Origin: an uncultured Spartobacteria bacterium | GTDB taxonomy: Bacteria; Verrucomicrobiota; Verrucomicrobiia; Chthoniobacterales; Chthoniobacteraceae | Assembly: GCA_903919125.1 (NCBI GenBank) | Contig: CAIXGS010000052.1 | Location: forward strand, 1-64,000 | Reading direction: 5' to 3' | Length of the DNA: 64,000 nt | Shown here: positions 18,371 through 27,380 of the stretch, piece by piece | How positions within the stretch are numbered: the first letter of the stretch is position 1 | Layout: every line of letters starts with the position of its first letter | Translations under genes and position numbers: made by a program | Notes under the pieces: model-generated | Seen by the model: only the letters and a program-made list of their open reading frames with translations | Told to the model about the DNA's origin: nothing | Database searches by the model: none

Positions 18371-18997
18371 TTAGACTGGGGTCGGCAGCGGGTCAGGCTC
18401 CAGTGCAGGAGGTGCATCGTCTGCTTCTGGCACTTCTGCAACAGCTCTGGCAGCCTGACGCGCGGCGCGAGGAAACTCAGCGCGCACCTTGTCCAACAAT
18501 CCGTTCACGAAGCGGCCTGAATCCTCGGAGCCGAATTGCTTTGCGAGCTCTATGGCTTCGTTGATGGCAACGACAGGCGGAACTTCACTGGTGTGAATAA
18601 TCTCGAAAACAGCTAGGCGCAGAATGTTACGGTCAACGGCCGCGATTCTCGAGAGCCGATAATTTTTAGCGAGCCTTGTAATAAGTTCATCGATGGAGGC
18701 CTGATGAAGGCAGACACCTTTTATCAAAGACTCGGCAAAGGCACGAGCCTTTGGGGCGATTGGTCCACGCGCAGGAAGAGGGTTGAGTTCGTCGGGATCG
18801 GCGGCCCCATTGCGCAATTTCCAAAAATCCGGCTCGGGCACAGGCAACTCGACAGGCAAGTTCGCGGCTTTGTCGTGGGTACCTTCCACCGACTGAAAAT
18901 CTCGCTGAAAGAGAAATTGGATAGCGGCTTCGCGCCCCTCCCGACGTAGGCCTGATTGGGGGTAAATCGCTTTAGGCTGAGGAGAGGAGTCGCTCAT
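18371..18997 (-). CDS. nusB: Transcription antitermination factor NusB
   Basis: This 208-residue NusB-family protein binds boxA RNA with NusE (S10) in rRNA antitermination. It starts with RREGREAAIQFLFQRDF, and its C-terminal helices contain the family core: IAAVDRNILRLAVFEIIH, PPVVAINEAIELAKQF, and RFVNGLLDKV. It is longer than typical NusB (about 140 residues) because of an insertion near residues 40-85 and a Pro/Ala/Glu-rich tail. Its ATG overlaps the ribH stop by 4 bases (ATGA at 18994-18997), the classic ribH-nusB coupling. Confidence 0.93.
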   Translation of the reverse strand: MSDSSPQPKAIYPQSGLRREGREAAIQFLFQRDFQSVEGTHDKAANLPVELPVPEPDFWKLRNGAADPDELNPLPARGPIAPKARAFAESLIKGVCLHQASIDELITRLAKNYRLSRIAAVDRNILRLAVFEIIHTSEVPPVVAINEAIELAKQFGSEDSGRFVNGLLDKVRAEFPRAARQAARAVAEVPEADDAPPALEPDPLPTPV

Positions 18998-19488
18998 TCG
19001 GTGGGGGAGGAATGGGGCAGACGCAAGGCTTCGACCGTGCGCAACATTTGAACGGCGGCGCGTGCGGCCTCGGTGCCGCGATTTAGTTCGGGCTCCAGAC
19101 AGCGGGCGACGGCCTGGGAAGCGTCCTTCACCAAGAGGATTTCGTGCAGCACGGGAATACGGTGGCGCAGAGAGGTTTGAAGCAGGGCGCCGGTTACTGC
19201 CTGAGCCACCAGTGTGGCGTGAGCCGTGGAGCCATCCAATAGAACGCCGAAGGTCGCCACGGCATCGACGCTGCGGCTACCCGCTAAAATTTCAGCCGCC
19301 AACGGGATCTCGAAAGAGCCGGGCACGTGGTGCAACTGAATTTGAGAATTCGGGCTGATGGCGCGGAGTTCGGATTCGAAGTGGGACACCAAACCGTTCA
19401 CCCACTCAGGGTTATATAGGCTAGCGACGACAGCCACTCTCCACGGAGTGGTGCACGGTTCTGGACGGGGCGGCATGAGGCTGGACAT
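18994..19488 (-). CDS. ribH: 6,7-dimethyl-8-ribityllumazine synthase (divergent)
   Basis: This 164-residue lumazine synthase catalyses the penultimate step of riboflavin synthesis. The family elements are VPGSFEIPLAAEIL (57-68), GSTAHATLV with catalytic His90, and the C-terminal SQAVAR with Arg129. Several usually conserved positions differ: the CVIRG loop reads GVLLDG, the FGVLT strand reads LHEILLV, and GNKG reads LNRG. It is therefore divergent but keeps the key His and Arg. It overlaps nusB by 4 bases. No FMN riboswitch is visible in the short upstream gap. Confidence 0.85.
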   Translation of the reverse strand: MSSLMPPRPEPCTTPWRVAVVASLYNPEWVNGLVSHFESELRAISPNSQIQLHHVPGSFEIPLAAEILAGSRSVDAVATFGVLLDGSTAHATLVAQAVTGALLQTSLRHRIPVLHEILLVKDASQAVARCLEPELNRGTEAARAAVQMLRTVEALRLPHSSPTE

Positions 19489-19599
19489 GAGAAAAGAGCG
19501 AACCGCAGCGAGTGCGGGAGGGAAATTTTAGGGGGTCACGAGGTTTTGGGCAAACTACAAATCGCGACAGGACGGAGTATAGTCGTGTAGTATACTGAA

Positions 19600-20493
19600 A
19601 TGATGTCAACAAAACGCCTATGGACCATGGGGTTGAATATGAGTTTGGGTGTCGGATTCAGTCTCGGACTAATGTGCGCATCGGGGTTCGGGGAAGCAGA
19701 TGTCAGGCGTGGCGCGGCGCAGCCATCAGGAGGCGCAGCGCAGCCGCAAGAGGGGGAAAAGTTTGCGCCTGCGAAGGATGCAAAGTTGCAATTGGAAGAG
19801 CTATTCAAGGGCCCGGAACTCAACCGCTCGCTTTGGAACACGGACCTCAAGGTGTTTGGAAGATGGGGTGACCGCTATCACAACAGTAGCTATCTCAATT
19901 ACTTAAGCGACGAAGACGTACTCCTAGAAAAGGGCAAACTGCGCCTGCGCGCCGAACGCCGCTCCGTGGAGGGCGACAATCCCCCAGGTGCCTACGACTA
20001 TAGCGCCGGCATGATTTCGTCTCACGACAAGTTTACGTTCCGCTACGGATATGTTGAAATCCGCGCGCGTTTTCCGGGTGGAAAGGGCGTGTGGCCGGCA
20101 TTCTGGCTGATGCCACAGGCGCACCAGTGGCCTCCAGAGTTTGATGTCGCGGAATACTATGCGGGGCGAAAAATGATGCACCTAGGGCTTTGCCACGGTG
20201 ACTTTCCCGAAATTAACTGGGATAGCGGCGCGAATGACGACGTTAACTTTGAAGGTGAATGGAACACGTACGGTCTGCTGTGGTTGCCGGGCTACGCGGC
20301 GTGGATCCAAAACGGCGTGGTTAAGCGGATCGCACGCGGCCCACACGTTCCTTCGATACCGATGTACGTGATTTTGAGTAACGGCGTGAGCAGCCGGATT
20401 GGCCCCTCAGACGAACCGGATGGCGCCACCGTTTTCCCCAACTACTTCGAGGTGGAGTACCTCAAAGTGTGGGACCCACCGCAAGCGAACTGA
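19600..20493 (+). CDS. Exported glycoside hydrolase family 16
   Basis: This 297-residue secreted GH16 beta-glucanase/galactanase-type enzyme has a signal peptide (residues 10-30) and an Ala/Gly/Gln linker. The jelly-roll domain then shows GMISSHDKFTFRYGYVEIRA, VWPAFWLMP and the catalytic ExDxxE motif PEFDVAEYY (Glu180, Asp182, Glu185), all intact. GH16 enzymes cut laminarin, agar, carrageenan, porphyran or mixed-linkage glucans; the exact substrate is not readable. It stands alone and is convergent with the pilT-like genes. TAGTATACT just before the start may be part of a promoter -10. Confidence 0.9.
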   Translation: MMSTKRLWTMGLNMSLGVGFSLGLMCASGFGEADVRRGAAQPSGGAAQPQEGEKFAPAKDAKLQLEELFKGPELNRSLWNTDLKVFGRWGDRYHNSSYLNYLSDEDVLLEKGKLRLRAERRSVEGDNPPGAYDYSAGMISSHDKFTFRYGYVEIRARFPGGKGVWPAFWLMPQAHQWPPEFDVAEYYAGRKMMHLGLCHGDFPEINWDSGANDDVNFEGEWNTYGLLWLPGYAAWIQNGVVKRIARGPHVPSIPMYVILSNGVSSRIGPSDEPDGATVFPNYFEVEYLKVWDPPQAN

Positions 20494-20579
20494 AGCGCAG
20501 CGCAGGAGAATGGAAGTCCATTTTCAACAGCCCGCTTTTACTTCGCTACTGGTTGAGAATTCGTTTTTTTTTGCGGCGC
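20494..20579. other. Convergent gap with a T9 tract
   Basis: This 86-base gap lies between the GH16 gene and the pilT-like gene, which converge on it. Nine consecutive T bases lie at 20564-20572. No stable stem precedes them, so a terminator is only a possibility. Confidence 0.3.
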
Positions 20580-21653
20580 TTAGTGGGCTGGGGCACCGGT
20601 CGGCATGAACTGCTTAAAACGGTTTTTATCGGTGGCTTTCAGAAAGGCCTCTTCCCCAGAAACAATGCCCTGCTTGAGAGCGTCCATGATGGCGTCATCC
20701 ATGAATTGCATCCCCTCATTTTTTCCTCCAACCAAAACGTCCTGAAGCTTTTGCGTGGCACCTTCCCGGATGATCGCACTCGCGGCGGGATTGACAATCA
20801 GGATCTCGTTGACGGCCTTTCGGCCCTTCCCGTTTGCCGTTTTCATCAGCAACTGCGCCACGACGCCGCGCAGAGAATTGGCGAGCATGGTGCGCACTTG
20901 GGACTGCTGGTCAGCGGGGAAAACATCGATGAGACGGTCCACCGTTTTTCGCGCATTGTTGGTGTGCAGAGTACCGAATACGAGCAGGCCGGTTTCGGCG
21001 GCAGTAAGCGCCAGACTGATCGTTTCAAGATCGCGCATTTCGCCGACTAAAAGAATGTCGGCGTCCTCGCGCAAAGCAGCCTTCAGCGCCACAGGAAAAC
21101 TCGGGGCGTGATCGTGTACTTCACGCTGCGTGATGACTGAACGCTTGTTGGGATGCACGAACTCGATGGGCTCCTCGATGGTGACGATGTGCCTGGTGAA
21201 GTTCGTGTTAATGTAGTCAATCAGCGCCGCTAGTGTGGTCGACTTTCCAGAACCCGTCGGCCCAGTGACTAGCACAATGCCGCCGCGTAACTTCCCGAAA
21301 TCCTTGACCACTTCTGGAATTCCCAACTGCTCCAAGGTCATGATTTTCGTCGGGATGATACGAAAAACGCACCCCAACCCATTGGTCTGCTTGAGGTAAT
21401 TGCACCTGAAGCGGGAAGCAGCGTCCATCTGGTACGCGAAATCCATATCACCGAGTTCGAGGAATTTCTGCCAGCGTTCGGGCTCACAGATCTCTGCCAT
21501 CATGTAAGTCATCTCCTCTTCGGAAAGAGGCTCGGGACGGATCGCGTGGAGACCTCCGTGCCGACGAATTTTGGGAGGGGAGCCCTGCGCCATGTGGAGA
21601 TCGGAGCCGCCGGAAGTCACGAGCACCTGAAAAAACTGATCTAAGTAAGCCAT
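20580..21653 (-). CDS. pilT: PilT-like type IV pilus retraction ATPase
   Basis: This 357-residue GspE/PilT-superfamily ATPase powers pilus retraction. It has an N-terminal PAS-like domain (SGGSDLHMAQGSPPKIR), Walker A GPTGSGKST (131-139), an Asp-box region IVTIEEPIEF, Walker B DILLVGEMRD (from 199), and a His box GLLVFGTLHTNNA with His230. The frame extends upstream, but the ATG at 21653 (MAYLDQFFQV) is the natural family start and lies 14 bases after the upstream paralogue's stop. The Ala/Glu-rich AIRE-like segment is present (ALREDADI). Confidence 0.93.
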   Translation of the reverse strand: MAYLDQFFQVLVTSGGSDLHMAQGSPPKIRRHGGLHAIRPEPLSEEEMTYMMAEICEPERWQKFLELGDMDFAYQMDAASRFRCNYLKQTNGLGCVFRIIPTKIMTLEQLGIPEVVKDFGKLRGGIVLVTGPTGSGKSTTLAALIDYINTNFTRHIVTIEEPIEFVHPNKRSVITQREVHDHAPSFPVALKAALREDADILLVGEMRDLETISLALTAAETGLLVFGTLHTNNARKTVDRLIDVFPADQQSQVRTMLANSLRGVVAQLLMKTANGKGRKAVNEILIVNPAASAIIREGATQKLQDVLVGGKNEGMQFMDDAIMDALKQGIVSGEEAFLKATDKNRFKQFMPTGAPAH

Positions 21654-21667
21654 AACGGGGGAGGAGT

Positions 21668-22774
21668 TTAGGATTTCAAATGTGGGCGGAATAGCGCTTT
21701 TTGCTCGCACCGCGCGTAAGCTTCTTCAGCGGTGACGATGCCCGCCTCCAAAAGTTCCATCAGAGAATCATCCATGAGCTTCATCCCAGCACGTCGACCG
21801 GTCTGAATGATACCGGGAAGCATAAAAGTTTTGCCCTCGCGGATGACGTTTCCGACGGCCGAATTGTTGGTGAGCACTTCCAAGGCAAGCGCGCGACCTT
21901 GTCCGTCGGCACGAGGCAAAAGCTGCTGGGAGACGATGCCGCGAAGCGACTCGGAGACCATGACGCGAATCTGGTCGCGCTGATCGGAGGGGAAGACGTC
22001 CAACACGCGGTCCAAGGTGCGGGCGGCGTTGCCTGTGGTGAGAGTACCGAGCACCAGGTGACCGGTTTCCGAGGCGCTGATGGCGAGCTGGATGGTTTCC
22101 AAATCGCGCATTTCACCTACCATGATGATGTCGGGGTCCTCACGCAGGGCACCCCGCAAAGCGGCTGCGAAGCTCTTGGTATGACTGCCCACCTCGCGCT
22201 GGGTGACGTGGCAATTGGCCGAGGGAATGATGTACTCGACGGGATCTTCGAGGGTGATGATGTGATCATTGCGATCCTCGTTGAGGGCCGAGATGAGCGC
22301 CGCGAGAGTCGTAGATTTTCCAGAACCCACCGGGCCGGTAACCAGCACCAAGCCGTTGTGAAATTCGGTGAGTTTCTTGAGGCTTTCCGGCAGTCCAAGT
22401 TCGGTTAAAGTCCTGACTCTGGGATAAATGACACGGAAAACCAGATCATAGCCGAGACGCTGCCGGACCACCGAACTGCGAAAACGCCCGGCCCCCATGT
22501 CGTAAGCGAAGTCAACATCCCCACGGGAGTCCAGCATTTGAAGTTGCTCGGGTGTGAGGAAGCTTTCAGCCAACATCCGAGTATGGGCTGCGGTGAGGTG
22601 CTCCGAATCCGGAAAAATCGGGGCGAGGTTGCCGTTAAGGCGCCAGGTCGGGGCGGCGCCGCTGCAGAGAAGCACGTCGGAAGCATCCGCAGATTGGGCA
22701 TACTGCAGGAACTGGGAGACGTGAGTAATTTGGACGCCGTTGTAGAGATATTCGGCTGAAGGGATGGGTTCCAT
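21668..22774 (-). CDS. Second PilT/PilU-like ATPase with altered His box
   Basis: This 368-residue paralogue of the downstream PilT has Walker A GPVGSGKST (147-155), IITLEDPVEY with Glu176 and Asp177, and Walker B DIIMVGEMRD (from 215). The His box, normally TLHTN, reads GTLTTGNA, so Thr246 replaces the histidine. Its N-terminal 20 residues are extra relative to the partner. PilU-type proteins often act as accessory ATPases needing PilT; the lost His supports an accessory role, by inference. The two genes probably form an operon with this one first. The other pilus genes are not in the window. Confidence 0.9.
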   Translation of the reverse strand: MEPIPSAEYLYNGVQITHVSQFLQYAQSADASDVLLCSGAAPTWRLNGNLAPIFPDSEHLTAAHTRMLAESFLTPEQLQMLDSRGDVDFAYDMGAGRFRSSVVRQRLGYDLVFRVIYPRVRTLTELGLPESLKKLTEFHNGLVLVTGPVGSGKSTTLAALISALNEDRNDHIITLEDPVEYIIPSANCHVTQREVGSHTKSFAAALRGALREDPDIIMVGEMRDLETIQLAISASETGHLVLGTLTTGNAARTLDRVLDVFPSDQRDQIRVMVSESLRGIVSQQLLPRADGQGRALALEVLTNNSAVGNVIREGKTFMLPGIIQTGRRAGMKLMDDSLMELLEAGIVTAEEAYARCEQKALFRPHLKS

Positions 22775-23041
22775 GCGAGAGGGAGGAGGCTTAGAAAAGC
22801 GGTATTTTTGAGGGGTTCAAGTAGATTGCTCCAGAACCAAAGCGAGGAATGGAGAGAAAATGGGTAATTTCCTATTGGCGAGTCGGGCACAATCGGAGTA
22901 GCGATAGGAGGTCGGCAATGGGCGAATGAGGCTCTGCCGTAGATAACCGTAGTCTTTTGGCCTACAGATTCACAAAAATGATCTGAGTGTCCAGAGCCTG
23001 ATCTTATTCAACAAGAAGTCCACCCTACAGCAGCCTTTCAG

Positions 23042-25708
23042 ATGCCCAACGAATTTTCTGGCACCGCAAGTGCGCCTTCCACCGCCGGCTTCGACCCGGA
23101 ATACCTCAAGGCCGGTCAGCGCATTTCTCAGACCTTCACCTTACGCAGCGTGATTCCCTCGGCTTTGGGGGAATTTCCAGTATGGCTGGCGGAAGACGAA
23201 GTTGCAGGCCGCCAAGTGGCGCTTCATTTCGTTCCAGCGGAAGTCGCGGCTGATCCGGCGTTACGCAAGACCCTCAAGGAAATTGTCCGCAAGACGAAGA
23301 ATCTGCACCACGACAACATTTTGCGTGTGCACGAGTTGGTGGAAGGAACCGACTGGGCGGCGGTGGTCACCAATGCGTATGACGGCCAGTCCTTCGCCCG
23401 CACCCTGCAAGAGAATCCCGGCGGATCAATGGAAGCGAGTGAGATTTTGCACTCGCTCGAAACCGTCATCCAGACCCTCAGCGACGTACATGGCGTACCT
23501 GTTTTGCACGGAAATATCTGTCCTGCAGACGTCATTCTGACTGCCGACGGAGGGGTGCTTCTGTCCAATTTCGGCACCCGCCGTGCTATCGTGGACGCCT
23601 TGCGTTCAGCGGACGTTCGGGAGGGCAAATATCTTTGTTATACCAGCCCTCAGGTTCTCGGGGGAGCGGCACCGGCGGTTACTGATGACATCTATGGGCT
23701 GGGGGCGACTTTATTTGAGTTGCTCACAGGCAAGCGCATTTTCGAGGGAGCGAATGTCGAGGGGCGAATCGGCACGGAGCGACCGCCCGGGGTGATTGAG
23801 CTGCGCCACAAACTCAACCAGATCGGTGAGGCGTTGCCTCGCAATTGGGAACGTGCGATTGCGCAATGTCTTTCAAAGGATCCATCCGAGCGGCCCATGA
23901 ACACCGTGGATCTCGCGCGCAGGCTGGGCATTGGCGGGGAACCGGAAGTCGAAGTGTCAGGGAAATCAGCTGCGGCTGGCGCACTGCCACCGGAACACAT
24001 GGGCGTTGCGGGTGAAGACCTTGAAGAAGATCACCAGAAAGATGAAGCCAGTGAAAGAGTTTCCGCGCCGCGGCCTCTGCTAACGTCTTTCCCACCCGAG
24101 AAAAAGAAGGGTTCGCGGCGGGCGCTTGCTTTGATGGCGCTAGTCGCTGCCGGTGCCGTCAGCGCTTGGATGGGATCAAACTTCCTTTTCCAGAGACCGG
24201 ATATGGATCTCGACGAGGAGGATACCACCGCGGTGGCCCAAACGAGCAAACCCGCCCCAGCGGCTGAAAAAGCGCCGGACATTAAGTTCACCGCCCCCAC
24301 AGAGCCGGGATCTACACCCGACTTAACCGCGTTGCGCCCCGGACAATTGCCTCGCACCAAGCCCGCTCCGCTCAACGGTCCGGACCCGACAATGGATGCA
24401 TTGCCCACTCCGATCACTCCTGAGCCACCGACTCCACCCACAGTAGCGACGAAGCCGCCCGCAGTTCCTGCTAAGCCCGAACCTACGGCGCTCGCATCTG
24501 CAACGCCGACAGCTGCTGTTGCGGTTCCACAGTTAGAGGATACCGAAGCCGCTTCTAAAAAAGCGTTGGAAACGCTGCGCCTCAAGGCGGAAAGCGTGAA
24601 AGCCGAGGCAGTTAAGGCGGAAGCCAAAGCGAAAGCGGAGGCCGCTCAACAGATGAAGGAGCAGGAAGCTTTGGCGAAGAAAGAGCAAGAGGCTCTCGCT
24701 AAAAAGGAAGCTGAAGAAATAGAGCGCATTAAGGCACAAAAGAACCCGCCAGCTCCAGTTACTGCCGCCGTCCCGCCTGTGATGCCGACCGAACCAGCGC
24801 CGACGGCCAAGGTGGACAAGACCGATAAGAGCGACAAGGCAGACAAAGCCGGAACTCCGGCAAAGCCAGTTGCGACTAAGCCAGTCACGGCAAAACAGGA
24901 GCCAGCCAAGGACGCGCCCACGGAGCCAACCGCTCCCGCCGCTGTGGCAACTGCTACCCCGCCACCTCCCGCCGCGACTCAACAACCAGTCGTTTCCACG
25001 GAAAACAGTCTCGGAATGACGTTCGTCAAGGTTGGCAACGTCCAGTTTGCCACCCGAGGAACCCGTGTGAAAGATTACGCGCAATTCGTGCAGGAAACGG
25101 GCTATCCGAAGGCCGGTTGGAAGAATCCCGGCTTCGAACAAACCGAAGATCACCCAGTGGTCAATGTGAGCTGGACGGACGCTCTTTCCTTCTGTAAGTG
25201 GCTCACCGACAAAGATCGGGCTGCAGGAATCCTAGCCGCCAACGAATCATACAGGCTGCCCACCGACGCGGAATGGAGCAAGGCCGTCGGGCTTCCCGCC
25301 GAGAAAGGCGACTCTCCTGAAATGCGCGACATGGGCATTCAAGACCAGTACCCATGGGGCACCCAATGGCCGCCGCCCAATAATGCAGGCAATTACACGG
25401 GCAAGGAAACCGGCGCAGAAGTCGCGATCGCCGGATTCGATGACGGCTACGTGCACACCTCGCCAGTCGGAGCTTTCGCACCCAACGCTCAGGGAATTTA
25501 CGACATGGGCGGAAACGTCTGGCAGTGGTGCATGGACACATGGAACCCCAAGGCGCGCTCCCGCGTGCTGCGCGGCGGTTCTTGGGATCAAGGCGCACTG
25601 CGGCTTAGTTTGCTCTCCTCCTGCCGTATTCACTCCATGCCCGACCGTGAGAGTTCCAACTACGGCTTCCGCGTAGTACGCGCAACATCCCCGGCAAAGA
25701 GCCGGTAA
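23042..25708 (+). CDS. Membrane pseudokinase fused to FGE/SUMF1-like domain
   Basis: This is an 888-residue protein. Residues 25-300 have the Ser/Thr kinase fold, but the catalytic positions are changed. The Lys of VAIK is His62 (VALHF), HRD is HGN (156-158) and DFG is NFG (176-178). The glycine loop is unrecognisable. DDIYGLG (215-221) and the APE-region SPQ keep the fold recognisable. One membrane span lies at 361-379. A Pro/Ala/Thr-rich and Lys/Glu/Ala coiled-coil linker follows, then a formylglycine-generating-enzyme/SUMF1 domain from residue 654 (ENSLGM) through NVSWTDALSFCKWL, GNVWQWCMD and RGGSW (about 844). The FGE-like module would lie outside the membrane. It probably senses or binds a ligand rather than phosphorylating. 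Confidence 0.88.
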   Translation: MPNEFSGTASAPSTAGFDPEYLKAGQRISQTFTLRSVIPSALGEFPVWLAEDEVAGRQVALHFVPAEVAADPALRKTLKEIVRKTKNLHHDNILRVHELVEGTDWAAVVTNAYDGQSFARTLQENPGGSMEASEILHSLETVIQTLSDVHGVPVLHGNICPADVILTADGGVLLSNFGTRRAIVDALRSADVREGKYLCYTSPQVLGGAAPAVTDDIYGLGATLFELLTGKRIFEGANVEGRIGTERPPGVIELRHKLNQIGEALPRNWERAIAQCLSKDPSERPMNTVDLARRLGIGGEPEVEVSGKSAAAGALPPEHMGVAGEDLEEDHQKDEASERVSAPRPLLTSFPPEKKKGSRRALALMALVAAGAVSAWMGSNFLFQRPDMDLDEEDTTAVAQTSKPAPAAEKAPDIKFTAPTEPGSTPDLTALRPGQLPRTKPAPLNGPDPTMDALPTPITPEPPTPPTVATKPPAVPAKPEPTALASATPTAAVAVPQLEDTEAASKKALETLRLKAESVKAEAVKAEAKAKAEAAQQMKEQEALAKKEQEALAKKEAEEIERIKAQKNPPAPVTAAVPPVMPTEPAPTAKVDKTDKSDKADKAGTPAKPVATKPVTAKQEPAKDAPTEPTAPAAVATATPPPPAATQQPVVSTENSLGMTFVKVGNVQFATRGTRVKDYAQFVQETGYPKAGWKNPGFEQTEDHPVVNVSWTDALSFCKWLTDKDRAAGILAANESYRLPTDAEWSKAVGLPAEKGDSPEMRDMGIQDQYPWGTQWPPPNNAGNYTGKETGAEVAIAGFDDGYVHTSPVGAFAPNAQGIYDMGGNVWQWCMDTWNPKARSRVLRGGSWDQGALRLSLLSSCRIHSMPDRESSNYGFRVVRATSPAKSR

Positions 25709-25781
25709 GTGCGGTCCTTTTTTGGGGAGCCACGATCTGGCTCCGACGTTGACGGCGGAACTCCCCAATTTACCCCCGCCC

Positions 25782-26810
25782 ATGAACTCGATTTTTACGG
25801 ATGAACCCATCACCGACCCCCTGCCGTTATACAGGTTGCGCGATGGATTGATGGCGGTTGACCTCTTGGCGGCTGCCATTTCGCACCTCGACTTTTTTAC
25901 CTGGCTGGCAGACCACCCTTCGACACTGGGTGCCATCTGCGTCCATTTTCAAATCAAGCCCCGTCCGGGAGATGTGCTTTTGACATTGTGCTACGCGCTG
26001 GGTTTGGTGACCCAAGCTGGCGGCGTCTTCCATGTGACGGCACGGTCACGTGAACACTTGGTGGCCACCTCGCCCTGGAGCTTGAAACCGTACTACGACA
26101 CACTCAAGACTCGCCCTCAAACGCTCGAATACGTCGAGGTGCTGCGCACTGGCCGCGCCGCCAACTGGGGCAGTTCACACTCTGCCGCGTGGGCGCAGTC
26201 GATGGAATCCGACGCGTTTGCGGATGAATTCACCGCCGCGATGGATTGTCGTGGCGTGCTTCTCGCCCCAGCGCTGGCGAAGAAGGTGGATCTTTCGCAA
26301 CACAAAGCTCTTTTGGATGTTGCGGGCGGTTCGGGAATCTACGCGTGCGCCTTTGCGATGCGTTATGCGCACCTTCAAACTACGGTGTTTGAGAAACCTC
26401 CCGTCGATCGCATAGCACGAAGAGCCATTCAGCGACGGGGCTTGGAGAAACGCGTTGAGGTTCTGGCTGGGGACATGTTTGAGGGCGAACTTCCCGAGGG
26501 CTTTGACGCGGTTTTACTGTCCAATATTCTCCACGATTGGGATGAGCCCGTGGCAGAAGCATTGCTTGCAAAAGCGGCCCGCGCACTTCCCTCGGGCGGC
26601 CTATTGCTGATTCATGACGCCTTTCTAGACGCCGCAAAAACCGGTCCCCTTCCCGTGGCCATGTATTCAGCACTGCTGATGCACTCCACAGAAGGTCGCT
26701 GCTATTCTACGACTGAGCTGCGCATCTGGCTGGAACGTCATGGCCTGGATTGGGCCGGACAATATCCCACCGCAGTAGATCGCAGCGTAATTCTCGCGCG
26801 AAAAATCTAA
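25782..26810 (+). CDS. SAM-dependent O-methyltransferase, COMT/ASMT type
   Basis: This 342-residue class I methyltransferase has an N-terminal winged-helix dimerisation region (LRDGLMAVDLLAAAISHLDFF) and a C-terminal Rossmann domain. The SAM motif is LLDVAGGSGIYACAFA, with the acidic end of beta-2 at VFEKP. The family segment LSNILHDWDEPVAEALL carries the catalytic-type His-Asp pair (HDWD). Members methylate hydroxyls of small aromatic compounds or carry out ring chemistry in secondary metabolism. The ATG at 25782 is preferred over an upstream TTG. It lies 73 bases after the pseudokinase gene. Confidence 0.85.
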   Translation: MNSIFTDEPITDPLPLYRLRDGLMAVDLLAAAISHLDFFTWLADHPSTLGAICVHFQIKPRPGDVLLTLCYALGLVTQAGGVFHVTARSREHLVATSPWSLKPYYDTLKTRPQTLEYVEVLRTGRAANWGSSHSAAWAQSMESDAFADEFTAAMDCRGVLLAPALAKKVDLSQHKALLDVAGGSGIYACAFAMRYAHLQTTVFEKPPVDRIARRAIQRRGLEKRVEVLAGDMFEGELPEGFDAVLLSNILHDWDEPVAEALLAKAARALPSGGLLLIHDAFLDAAKTGPLPVAMYSALLMHSTEGRCYSTTELRIWLERHGLDWAGQYPTAVDRSVILARKI

Positions 26811-26823
26811 CGTTCCCCAGCTT

Positions 26824-27231
26824 ATGGCCGACACAAATTCTCCCGAAAAACAGCCTTCAACTGAAGCAAAGGAAGTGCCTTTGGAGTTTGTGGGAAAAAC
26901 CTCGGCTACTGGAGGCGAGAGTAAAAGCGGGGCAAAAGGGTCTGGAAAAGTGGAAATGAGCCACACGATGCGCTTTGCACTGAGCGTGCTGGTAGCCGTG
27001 ATTGCAGATTCCATAGAGTTACCTTTGGGGGCTATTCCTCCGGCCTGGATTCTCGTCGATGCACTGACTGCCGGGGCTTTCCTGTTCATTTGGGGGGTCC
27101 GCTGGGAAATAGCGCTGGTGCTCATCCCTGAGTTGATCCCTGGACTGAACGTATTTCCCACATGGTTCCTTTTGGCGATGTACTTGGGGCAACAGGCGCA
27201 GCCGAACACTCCCAAAAAACCGACTAATTAG
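26824..27231 (+). CDS. Small membrane protein of unknown function
   Basis: This 135-residue protein has a soluble Ser/Lys/Gly/Glu-rich N-terminal 45 residues, then hydrophobic segments (MRFALSVLVAVIADSIELPL; LVDALTAGAFLFIWGV; ALVLIPELIPGLNVFPTWFLLAMYLG). I do not recognise a named family. The ATG is 13 bases after the methyltransferase stop, so the two are likely co-transcribed. Confidence 0.7.
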   Translation: MADTNSPEKQPSTEAKEVPLEFVGKTSATGGESKSGAKGSGKVEMSHTMRFALSVLVAVIADSIELPLGAIPPAWILVDALTAGAFLFIWGVRWEIALVLIPELIPGLNVFPTWFLLAMYLGQQAQPNTPKKPTN

Positions 27232-27318
27232 CCAGCCGACCCGCTGAGCAAATGGCCGCATCTCTCCCGCTTTCGTACGACGTGGGGTGTGCTTCAGCTT
27301 TTCCGGCACGGAGCGAAA

Positions 27319-27330
27319 AGTGTCTGTCCC
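27319..27330 (+). repeat. Left arm of 12-bp inverted repeat bounding the toxin-antitoxin island
   Basis: AGTGTCTGTCCC is the exact reverse complement of 28495-28506. The pair encloses the DinJ-like, MazF-like, AbrB-like and PIN genes. No target-site duplication is visible outside the arms. Confidence 0.7.
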
Positions 27331-27380
27331 CTGCGGCTCGCTGCCTTGACAGTTGAGCCGTTTTGAGCACTATTGTGATC

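Noticed and set aside
20564-20572. T9 tract as a Rho-independent terminator
   Set aside because: No stable stem directly upstream on the + strand.
24031-25153. Long minus-strand frames opposite the pseudokinase linker
   Set aside because: They mirror the Ala/Pro/Lys-rich low-complexity codons of the real + strand gene.
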